Assembly: GCA_021205585.1 (NCBI GenBank)
Contig: JAJPXI010000171.1
Span: 1-20,662, forward strand
From: Oscillospiraceae bacterium
Lineage (GTDB): Bacteria; Bacillota; Clostridia; Oscillospirales; Oscillospiraceae
Length of the DNA stretch: 20,662 nucleotides
Reading direction: 5' to 3'
Translations under genes and position numbers: made by a program
The notes under the pieces: model-generated
What the model saw: the letters and a program-made list of their open reading frames with translations, nothing else
The model's database searches: none
Told to the model about the DNA's origin: nothing
Part shown: positions 1 to 6,319 of the stretch, one piece after another
How the letters are laid out: the number at the start of each line of letters is the position of its first letter
How positions within the stretch are numbered: the first letter of the stretch is position 1

Positions 1-31
1 CCGGGCAGCCCGCGTCAGTCGCGTCAGTCAC
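1..31 (-). CDS. Start of a further operon gene, cut by the window edge
   Basis: A GTG at 29-31 overlaps the stop codon of the NusG-II gene and has a G-rich ribosome site (AGGGGGG) about 7 nt upstream on the minus strand. It opens a frame reading M-T-D-A-T-D-A-G-C-P to the window edge. Ten residues cannot identify a family. In related flavin/electron-transfer loci a NusG-II protein is often followed by a 'Gx transporter'/heptaprenyl-diphosphate-synthase component I membrane protein, so that is the leading guess from context only. The first codons contain a 9-bp tandem duplication (CGCGTCAGT twice). Confidence 0.35.
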   Translation of the reverse strand, partial: MTDATDAGCP

Positions 32-435
32 ATATCAGCCCCCCCTAATTTTGAAATCGAGTCGATGTCCAGCCCGGACGCGGCCCCCGCCGTATCCTCC
101 AGGCGGATGACCAACCGGTGGGGCAGGCAGACGATGGGGGAGGCGCTGTCGGTCAGCCAGCCGGCCTGGACGCAGACCTGATCCGGACAGTCGGCCTCCA
201 GCACGCAGATGCGGCCCCGCTCCACCCGGATGACGTTGACGCCGTTTTCGTCCTCGATGGTCAGCTCATAGCCCTCGGTGACGGCGCTCAGGTCGATGGA
301 GTAGATACACTCCCCGTCCTGATAGATGTTGGCAATCGTCCCCTCCGCCGTCCTGCTGAACACCCACAGGGCCAGCAGGCCGAAGGCCAGCAGGGCCGCC
401 GCCAAAATAAAAATCCATGTGCGGGTTTTCAGCAT
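28..435 (-). CDS. NusG domain II-containing membrane-anchored protein
   Basis: A small protein with one N-terminal membrane segment (TWIFILAAALLAFGLLALWVF) and an extracytosolic NusG-domain-II-like beta fold. The fold contains the family's paired cysteines (EADCPDQVC, then SPIVCLPHRLVI). The exact role of this family is unknown. It recurs beside ApbE and FMN-binding proteins, as here, so a part in flavin-based extracytosolic redox is inferred. The start is ambiguous. An upstream ATG at 478-480 has no ribosome site and lies in a repeat hairpin. A GTG at 442-444 has AAAGGAG 11 nt upstream. The ATG at 433-435 has AGGTGA 5 nt upstream and is preferred, giving 135 residues ending LGGADM. It lies downstream of apbE across a 180-bp repeat-filled gap. 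Confidence 0.8.
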   Translation of the reverse strand: MLKTRTWIFILAAALLAFGLLALWVFSRTAEGTIANIYQDGECIYSIDLSAVTEGYELTIEDENGVNVIRVERGRICVLEADCPDQVCVQAGWLTDSASPIVCLPHRLVIRLEDTAGAASGLDIDSISKLGGADM

Positions 436-452
436 CGGTTTCACCTGTCCTA

Positions 453-624
453 ATACTCCTTTCAGATTAAAATGGGACATTTTAATCTGAACTTTTGAAG
501 CGTATAAGAGCCGCGCAAAAGCGCGGTTGACGCTTCAAAAGGCGTCTCATACGAAATCTACGCCGTTGCGACGGCTATTAAAACAAGCCATTTTCAATGT
601 CTTGTTTTAATCAGATTTCAGTAT
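453..624. repeat. Nested-palindrome repeat element, long copy
   Basis: This non-coding stretch between apbE and the NusG-II gene is made of stacked inverted repeats. There are 14-bp perfect arms at 461-474 and 478-491 (loop GGA) and 11-bp arms at 492-502 and 531-541. Those enclose a CCGCGC/GCGCGG hairpin at 511-526. Further 11-bp arms lie at 577-587 and 601-611. Its outer ends (453-472 and the complement of 605-624) agree at 15 of 20 bases. Two blocks, 481-496 and 600-624, recur exactly at 14488-14503 and 14509-14533, so it is a dispersed element. No transposase is encoded. It could be a MITE or a REP-like sequence. Confidence 0.7.
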
Positions 625-1694
625 TACGGGTCGATGATCTCCATGGGGTAGGTATCCAGCGACTCGAAGCTGTCTTCCAGACCGGCGCTGACCAGCAGCC
701 GCCCGTCGTCGGTCACAAGAACCATTTCAAAGTCCCGCCGCTCCCGCCAGAAGGCGACGGCCCGCTCCTCCCCCATGATGAACAGGGCGGTGGAGAGCGC
801 GTCGCAGTACAGGCCGCTGTCCCCGATGATGGACACCGAAACCAAGCCGTTCTTCGCCGGCGCGCCGGTGCCGGGGTCGATGATGTGCCAGTAGATTTCC
901 CCGTCGGCACCCTCAAAATACCGCTCGTAGCCGCCGGAAGTCACCACCGCCTTGTCCTCCACGCTGACCACGCCCAAAACCCCGTCGCTGTCGTTGGGGT
1001 CCTGGATGGCCACCCGCCACAGGCTGCCGTCGGGCTTGGCCCCCAGGGCCTGCACGTTGCCCCCCAGGTTGAGCAGGGCGCTGGTCACGCCCTCCTGGGC
1101 CAGCTGCTCCGTCAGCGCGTCGCCGGTGTAGCCCTTGACCACGCTGCCCAGGTCGATCATCATGTCCTCTCCCAGGGTGACCACCCCGTTCTCCAAGGTA
1201 ACGGCGGTGTAGTCCACGCGCTCCAGCAGGGCGGCCAGCTCGCTCTCGCCGGGAATCCGGTACTCCCCGGTGGTGAAGCCCCAGGCCCGGACCACCGGGT
1301 AGATGGAAATGTCCAGGGCCCCGCCGGTCAGCGCGCACAGCTCCAGGGCGCGGGAGAGCACATACTCCACGTCCCCGGAAACCGTGCCGGTTCCGTCTGC
1401 GTTGACGGCGTAGATTTCGCTGGCCTCGTCTGTGGTGGAGAACAGGGCTTCCATCTCGGTAATGCGGCTGATGGCCCGATCCACCGTCTCCTGGCTGTCG
1501 CTGTACACGTCAAGGCTCATATAGGTGTCCATGGCGAACACCTGGCCGGAGTACTTTTCCTGCGCCGCGCTGTCCTCCTGGACGGCGGCGGAGGTTTCCT
1601 GTCCTTCGCCATCGTCCTGGCTCTCCCCGCCGCAGCCGCCCAAAAGCAGGGCGGCGCACAGCAGCAGGGGAAGGATTTTTTTCATGTGCTTCAT
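624..1694 (-). CDS. apbE: FAD:protein FMN transferase, lipoprotein
   Basis: ApbE moves FMN from FAD onto a serine or threonine of an extracytosolic acceptor. The 356 residues match the usual family length. Residues 1-21 form a lipoprotein signal with lipobox L-G-G-C (Cys21), so the enzyme should sit on the outer face of the membrane. Family signatures follow in order: MDTYMSLDVY near 55-65, ALDISIYPVVRAWGF, DLGSVVKGYTGD, LLNLGGNVQALG, VTSGGYERYFE, HIIDPGTG, and DALSTALFIMG near the C-terminus. The start at 1694 has only a weak ribosome site; a second ATG three codons on is possible. It follows its likely substrate by 48 nt in the same operon, and its stop codon touches the repeat at 453-624. 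Confidence 0.96.
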   Translation of the reverse strand: MKHMKKILPLLLCAALLLGGCGGESQDDGEGQETSAAVQEDSAAQEKYSGQVFAMDTYMSLDVYSDSQETVDRAISRITEMEALFSTTDEASEIYAVNADGTGTVSGDVEYVLSRALELCALTGGALDISIYPVVRAWGFTTGEYRIPGESELAALLERVDYTAVTLENGVVTLGEDMMIDLGSVVKGYTGDALTEQLAQEGVTSALLNLGGNVQALGAKPDGSLWRVAIQDPNDSDGVLGVVSVEDKAVVTSGGYERYFEGADGEIYWHIIDPGTGAPAKNGLVSVSIIGDSGLYCDALSTALFIMGEERAVAFWRERRDFEMVLVTDDGRLLVSAGLEDSFESLDTYPMEIIDP

Positions 1695-1742
1695 ATGGTT
1701 TTCATCTCAATATCGGATTTCCCTTCCGGCGAAAACCCTGCG

Positions 1743-3311
1743 TCAGTTTTTCGCCTGGGCTAAAGCGTTCTGGGTGGCCTCCAGAATCCCGTTGGAACTC
1801 TTGGTCGCCCCGGAACAGGTCTTGGTGCTGGTGATGTCGGCCAGCAGCTTCTTTTTCACATAGTTCAGCGCCCTGTCAAAATAGCTGGTGTCCAGCTGGT
1901 CGGTGGTGGCGCTAAAGGCCGTCAGGGTGTCGTTGCTGATGGTCAGGGTGACGGTGATGGTCTCCCCTTCGTAGCCGCTGGTGCTGGTGCCGGTGTAGGT
2001 GCCATCCTTGTATACGGTGGTGGTCGTCTCCTCCTCTGCGGCGGAGGATGTCTGGGCTTCTTCAGTTGATGTATCCGTGCTGTTGGTGCTGGAGCTGTCA
2101 GAACTGCCGCTGGAGTTGGAGCTGTCGGAACTAGTGCTGCCGGAGCTGCTGTTGTCGGAGCTGGTGCTGCCGGAGCTGCTGCTGCCGGAGCTACTGCTGC
2201 CGGTGCTGCTGCTGCCGGAGCTGCTGCTGCCGGAGCTGCTGCTGTCGGAACTGGTGCCGCTGTTGTCGGTACTGCTGGAATCGCTGTCCGAACCGCTGTC
2301 GATGCTTGCGGCGGCGGCGCTGTCGCCGGCATCACTTGTCTCGTCGGTGTTAGCGGTGTCCTCGGTCTCGTCAGCACCGTCGACGTCGGTTTCGTCTTCA
2401 CTCTCGTCCGCCAGAAGAACCTCGGACTGGCTGTCGCCGTCGTCGCTGTTCTCCAGCTCGTCCGTCTCCTCCGCGCCGTCCGTCTCGTCCGCGTCCTCCT
2501 CCTGGCTGTCCGCCAGGGCGCTGCCATAAGCGGCGCTGGCCTGATAGACCTGCACCCCGCTTAAACAGCATACCACAACAAAGGCACAGGCCGCAAGTGC
2601 CGCGGGCAATTTTTTTATGTAAATGCGCAGTTTTTTCTTCTCCAGGGCTTTCATCACGCGCATGGCGGCGTATCCCAGGAAGATGACGCTGTAAATGGCC
2701 ACGGTGAACAGGTAGCTGGCCTGGCCGCTTTTCAGGCCGGGCAGACAGACCAGCAGGACGTGGACGTACATCAGCCCATAAAAGCCGTAGGCGAACCGCT
2801 GGAGCTTTTTCCAGCTTTTAGGTTTCACCTTTCTGCGCACCGCCGGGAAGGAGGTGACGAACAGGGGGAGCATGATGGCAATCATAATCAGGGAGATGAT
2901 GGAAGCGGCCAGCATATTCCAGCTTAGCGCGGCGGGGCTGACGAACAGCGCCCGGAAATAGGTGCGGGCGTAAACGATGTTGTGGGCCAGGGTCAGGATG
3001 GAGGCCATGATGGACAGCTGGGCCCGGACGGGCATCAGCTTTTTCATGGCCGCCGAGCCGTTGGGCACAGCCCCGGCGTACATCACCAGGATAAACATGG
3101 ACGCCGACAGGGCGCTGCGGGAAAAGATGGGGTAAATCCAGTTATATACAAAATTAGGGAACTGGCTTACCAGGCCGCTGTAAGAGCAGACGATTACGAA
3201 CAGGGCCACAACCGCCGTGCCGAGGTAAAACCAGTTGGAATGGCGGCGTAGGAAATCGCCGCAGAACACGGCCAGAAGCACCGCCAGGATAAGGGAAATC
3301 AAAAATACCAT
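1743..3311 (-). CDS. Ferric reductase-like membrane protein fused to an FMN-binding domain
   Basis: A 522-residue three-part protein. Residues 1-260 hold about eight membrane helices with His110 (ILTLAHNIVYAR) and His184 (GLMYVHVLLV), and a WKKLQRFAY loop before the second. This resembles MsrQ/ferric-reductase transmembrane domains that bind b-type heme. Residues 265-425 are an acidic then Ser/Gly/Thr low-complexity linker. Residues 430-522 are an FMN_bind domain whose S500-G-A-T503 motif is the ApbE modification site, Thr503 being the expected FMN ester. The likely role is to pass electrons from membrane carriers through heme to covalent FMN outside the cell. The terminal acceptor is unknown. 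The ATG at 3311 has AGGAGG 7 nt upstream and was chosen over a TTG nine codons earlier. First gene of the operon. Confidence 0.88.
   Translation of the reverse strand: MVFLISLILAVLLAVFCGDFLRRHSNWFYLGTAVVALFVIVCSYSGLVSQFPNFVYNWIYPIFSRSALSASMFILVMYAGAVPNGSAAMKKLMPVRAQLSIMASILTLAHNIVYARTYFRALFVSPAALSWNMLAASIISLIMIAIMLPLFVTSFPAVRRKVKPKSWKKLQRFAYGFYGLMYVHVLLVCLPGLKSGQASYLFTVAIYSVIFLGYAAMRVMKALEKKKLRIYIKKLPAALAACAFVVVCCLSGVQVYQASAAYGSALADSQEEDADETDGAEETDELENSDDGDSQSEVLLADESEDETDVDGADETEDTANTDETSDAGDSAAAASIDSGSDSDSSSTDNSGTSSDSSSSGSSSSGSSSTGSSSSGSSSSGSTSSDNSSSGSTSSDSSNSSGSSDSSSTNSTDTSTEEAQTSSAAEEETTTTVYKDGTYTGTSTSGYEGETITVTLTISNDTLTAFSATTDQLDTSYFDRALNYVKKKLLADITSTKTCSGATKSSNGILEATQNALAQAKN
2084..2294 (-). 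repeat. In-frame Ser/Gly coding repeat
   Basis: This part of the ferric-reductase/FMN-binding gene encodes residues about 340-410, almost all Ser, Gly, Thr and Asp. On the plus strand it is built from variants of a 15-bp unit, CTGCTGCTGCCGGAG, with CTGGTGCTGC variants. The clearest copies are at 2155-2255. Because the unit is a multiple of three, copy-number change would lengthen or shorten the extracytosolic linker without a frameshift. Confidence 0.8.
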
Positions 3312-3340
3312 AACAAAACCTCCTGATACCAAGACCAATG

Positions 3341-3412
3341 ATTAGTCAAAGCTAACATTTGGGCAAAAAGAAAGACCTTCGTATCGCCCCGTCCGAGATA
3401 GTCTTGACTAAT
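3341..3412. promoter_or_regulatory. Candidate operator: two inverted ATTAGTCAA boxes
   Basis: The 9-mer ATTAGTCAA occurs at 3341-3349. Its reverse complement TTGACTAAT is at 3404-3412, inside the interrupted palindrome TAGTC-TT-GACTA (3399-3410). The second box lies directly downstream of, and touches, the -10 of the flavin operon promoter; the first lies about 30 nt before the start codon. The placement suits a repressor making a loop or binding two sites. The regulator is not identified. Confidence 0.4.
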
Positions 3413-3439
3413 TATACCGGACCCGCTCCCCTTTGTCAA
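3411..3439 (-). promoter_or_regulatory. Sigma-A promoter of the flavin/electron-transfer operon
   Basis: On the minus strand TTGACA (3434-3439) and TATAAT (3411-3416) are both exact consensus and are separated by exactly 17 nt. They lie about 100 nt upstream of the ATG at 3311. Such a promoter should be strong unless repressed, which fits the palindromic boxes just downstream. Confidence 0.85.
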
Positions 3440-3469
3440 CAAAAATTTCGAGAATTTTCCCGTCAGGCA

Positions 3470-3498
3470 TTGATTTTTCCCCGTAATTATGGTATTTT
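3470..3498 (+). promoter_or_regulatory. Weak candidate promoter for the hydratase gene
   Basis: TTGATT (3470-3475), a 17-nt spacer and TATTTT (3493-3498) lie in an AT-rich patch upstream of the hydratase. The rest of the leader, to the ribosome site at 3663, shows no T-box or riboswitch motif that I recognise. Confidence 0.35.
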
Positions 3499-3675
3499 AT
3501 TATAGAAGGAACGAACCTTTCAATCCGCGCATGGAAGCGTCTGGTGTATTTCCCCCCAAAAAGCTGCCGCAAGGCTCGAAATCGGCTCCTGCGCTCTTTT
3601 CGGCGGAAAATAGTTTCAGCCGCTTTATGTGGATAAAAAGGTTCTTTTTTATCAGAAAAAACAGGAGGGAACCCC

Positions 3676-5898
3676 ATGCTCACCATTCACACCCAACCCC
3701 TGTGCTGGAAGGGAGGCCGCTTTGTCTCCCCCGCCGACGCCCCGGACGCCAGCCGGGAGAACACCATCGCCTACCGCATCCTCCAGGCCCACAACCGCTC
3801 CGGCGATATGTCCCAGCTGGCCCTGGGCTTTGACGCGCTGGTCTCCCACGACATTACATATGTGGGGATTATCCAGACCGCCCGGGCCTCCGGGCTGACG
3901 GAGTTCCCCCTGCCCTATGTGATGACCAACTGCCACAATACCCTGTGCGCCGTGGGCGGCACCATCAACGAGGACGACCATATATTCGGCCTGTCCGCCG
4001 CGAAAAAATACGGCGGCGAATTTGTCCCGCCCCACCAGGCGGTCATCCACTCCTATATGCGTGAGCGCTACGCTGCCTCCGGCCGGATGATCCTCGGCTC
4101 GGACTCCCACACCCGCTACGGGGCCTACGGCTGCATGGGCGTGGGCGAGGGCGGCCCGGAGCTGGCCCGGCAGCTGCTGGGCAAGACGTATAACGTGGCC
4201 TACCCCAGGGTCATCGCCATCTACCTGACCGGCAAGCCCCGGCCCGGCGTGGGCCCCCAGGACGTGGCCCTGGCGCTGGTGGGCGGCACCTTCCGGGAGG
4301 GGACGGTGAAAAACGCCGTGATGGAGTTCTTCGGCCCCGGCCTGGATGCCCTGTCCATGGACTACCGCTGCGGCATTGATGTGATGACCACCGAGACCTC
4401 CTGCCTGTCCTCGGTCTGGCAGACCGACGAGCGCACCCGGCAGGCCCTGGCTCGGCTGGGCCGCAAGGCGGATTACAAGCCCCTCTCCCCCGCCGACGGC
4501 GCGCTGTACGACGGGGTCATCGAGGTGAACCTGGACGCCGTCCGACCCATGATTGCTCTGCCCTTCCACCCCTCCAACGCGTACACCATCGAGGAATTTA
4601 ACGCCAACGCCGCGGATTTGCTCCATCAGGTGGAAAAGGACGCGGTGGAGCAGCTGGGAGTGAAAACCCTGCCCGGCTCCCTGACGGACAAGCTGCAAAA
4701 CGGGCGGCTGCGCGTAGACCAGGGGGTCATCGCCGGCTGTTCCGGCGGCACCTATCAAAATCTCAAGCGGGCCTGCCAGATTCTTGACGGCCATGTGGTG
4801 GGCAGCGACGCATTCCGTCTGTCCTTCTACGCCGGGAGTATGCCCATCCTCAACGCCCTGACCCAGCAGGGCTACGTCTCCCAGGCCATGCTGGCCGGGG
4901 TGGACTGGCGCTCCTGCTTCTGCGGCCCCTGCTTCGGCGCGGGGGACACTCCGGCAAACGGGGCCTTCTCCATCCGCCATTCCACCCGCAATTTCCCAAA
5001 TCGGGAGGGCTCCAAGCCGGGAGAGGGCCAACTGTCCTATGTGGCATTGATGGACGCCCGCTCCATCGCCGCCACCGCCGTCAACGGCGGGCTGCTGACC
5101 GGGGCCGACCAGCTGCCCTGTCCCCCGGAGGACGACCCGGACGAGCTGTTCGACTACGACGACCGGCCCTATCAGGCCCGGGTCTACCGGGGAGTGGGCA
5201 GGCCCCAGCCGGAGCAGCCCCTGATTTACGGCCCCAACATCGCCGACTGGCCCCGGCAGATTCCCCTGCCGGAAAACCTGCTGCTGACGGTGGCCAGCGC
5301 CATTTACGACAGCGTAACCACCACCGACGAGCTGATTCCCTCCGGGGAGACCTCCTCCTACCGCTCCAACCCCCTGCGGCTGGCCGAGTTCGCCCTGTCC
5401 CGCAAGGATCCCGCCTATGTAGGCCGGGCCAAGCAGGTTCTGGCCCTGGAGCGGCTGCGGCGGGAAAACCCCGCCGACCCCGCCGTCCTGGCCGCCCTGG
5501 GCGGGTATGACGCCGCCTCCACCGGCCTCGGTTCCGCCGTGATGGCCCTGAAGCCGGGGGACGGCTCCGCCAGGGAGCAGGCCGCCTCCTGCCAGCGGGT
5601 GCTGGGGGGCTGCGCCAACCTGGTGCGGGAGTTCGCCACCAAGCGCTACCGCTCCAACGTGGTCAACTGGGGGATGCTGCCCTTCGTCGTCCCCGGCATT
5701 GAGGAACTGAACCTCCAGCCCGGCGACCGGCTGTACGTCCCCGGCATCCGCGCCCTGCTCCAGGGGGACGGGGAGAGCGTGGATGCCACCCTGCTCCAGG
5801 GGGACGCCTCCCGGAGCGTTACCCTGACCCTCCCCGGTTTAACAAGAGAGGAGCGGGACATCATCCTGTCCGGCTGCCTGATCAATTACTACGCTTAG
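3676..5898 (+). CDS. Aconitase-superfamily hydratase (YbhJ-like)
   Basis: A 740-residue protein with the aconitase catalytic core and C-terminal swivel domain on one chain. The Fe-S cysteines are visible as Cys355 (AGCSGGT) and Cys416/Cys419 (CGPC), matching the 4Fe-4S ligands of aconitase. Other core motifs are GSDSHTRYGAYG at 141-152 and STRNF at 436-440. NVVNWGMLPF belongs to the swivel domain. It is shorter than AcnA-type aconitase and closest in pattern to E. coli YbhJ, whose substrate is not established; citrate/aconitate activity should not be assumed. AGGAGG lies 7 nt before the ATG. The gene is alone on its strand, divergent from the flavin operon. Its TAG stop directly abuts a mobile-element end at 5899. 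Confidence 0.85.
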   Translation: MLTIHTQPLCWKGGRFVSPADAPDASRENTIAYRILQAHNRSGDMSQLALGFDALVSHDITYVGIIQTARASGLTEFPLPYVMTNCHNTLCAVGGTINEDDHIFGLSAAKKYGGEFVPPHQAVIHSYMRERYAASGRMILGSDSHTRYGAYGCMGVGEGGPELARQLLGKTYNVAYPRVIAIYLTGKPRPGVGPQDVALALVGGTFREGTVKNAVMEFFGPGLDALSMDYRCGIDVMTTETSCLSSVWQTDERTRQALARLGRKADYKPLSPADGALYDGVIEVNLDAVRPMIALPFHPSNAYTIEEFNANAADLLHQVEKDAVEQLGVKTLPGSLTDKLQNGRLRVDQGVIAGCSGGTYQNLKRACQILDGHVVGSDAFRLSFYAGSMPILNALTQQGYVSQAMLAGVDWRSCFCGPCFGAGDTPANGAFSIRHSTRNFPNREGSKPGEGQLSYVALMDARSIAATAVNGGLLTGADQLPCPPEDDPDELFDYDDRPYQARVYRGVGRPQPEQPLIYGPNIADWPRQIPLPENLLLTVASAIYDSVTTTDELIPSGETSSYRSNPLRLAEFALSRKDPAYVGRAKQVLALERLRRENPADPAVLAALGGYDAASTGLGSAVMALKPGDGSAREQAASCQRVLGGCANLVREFATKRYRSNVVNWGMLPFVVPGIEELNLQPGDRLYVPGIRALLQGDGESVDATLLQGDASRSVTLTLPGLTREERDIILSGCLINYYA

Positions 5899-5930
5899 GG
5901 AAGCGCTGATTCAGTCGGCAAGAGCGCGAG
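5899..5930 (+). mobile_element. Terminal fragment of the IS5-like miniature element
   Basis: GGAAGCGCTGATTCAG starts at 5899, directly after TTAG (5895-5898), and is followed by TCGGCAAGAGCG. The reverse complement of the right end of the complete element at 15331-15489 reads GGAAGGACTGATTAAAT then CGACAAGAGCG. The match covers roughly 30 nt with several substitutions. Only this end is recognisable, so it is a degenerate or truncated copy. Confidence 0.6.
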
Positions 5931-5968
5931 TTGTTTTTGTTCATAATGATGCTCCAATCTATAGGGGA

Positions 5969-6038
5969 CCTCTAATAACTATGGAAAGAGCAGATGACAA
6001 AAGATTTTGTCATCTGCCGCAGACATAGTTTTTAGAGG
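5969..6038. repeat. 70-bp nested palindrome
   Basis: Outer 15-bp arms at 5969-5983 and 6024-6038 pair with one mismatch. A perfect 13-bp inner palindrome lies at 5990-6002 and 6005-6017, with only GA between the arms. The inner stem is followed by CGCAGACATAG rather than a T-run, so this is not a clean intrinsic terminator. It may be the joined ends of a deleted transposon, a MITE, or a two-way transcription stop between convergent genes. Confidence 0.6.
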
Positions 6039-6319
6039 CTCTCTTATATTGATAGTTTACCATTTCGCTTTTTCCGTGTCAAGGGCTTCTACAAAAGTCC
6101 ATAGCGCACAAAATTAGCGGGACACCGGACAAATCGCAATGCCTGTTTGTAAAAGCACAATTCCATCTTTTGATACACATGACACACTGCGGCAAGATTC
6201 TATTGGGCAATTTGCCGATACGAGCCAATGTGTATTAGCTGACGTTTTCTGCCACCTAATACGCATTAACTTTTGCACATTACGCCAACGGAAAAAATGT
6301 TTCGTCATTATGCCGGCGT
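6039..6319. other. AT-richer non-coding stretch between convergent genes
   Basis: No gene could be supported here. Base composition is visibly lower in GC than the flanking genes. Short open frames exist on both strands, but neither has a ribosome site or a recognisable motif. One inverted repeat is present, AATGTGTATTAG (6227-6238) against CTAATACGCATT (6256-6267), with one mismatch. The stretch may be residue of an insertion or a decayed gene. Confidence 0.5.

Noticed and set aside
597..1763. 388-codon open frame on the plus strand opposite apbE
   Set aside because: It mirrors a clear ApbE gene, is rich in Gly/His/Gln/Val typical of antisense frames in GC-rich DNA, and has no recognisable domain.
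2084..2294. Periodic repeats considered as a CRISPR array
   Set aside because: The 15-bp units are contiguous, in frame with a Ser/Gly-rich protein, and have no spacers.
3541..3620. Possible further copy of the miniature element in the hydratase leader
   Set aside because: Only a short CTTTT-GGCGGAAAA-like similarity is present, without the terminal repeat or extended match.
3652..5031. 459-codon minus-strand frame opposite the hydratase
   Set aside because: It is fully antisense to a gene with intact Fe-S and catalytic motifs; the composition is that of a shadow frame.
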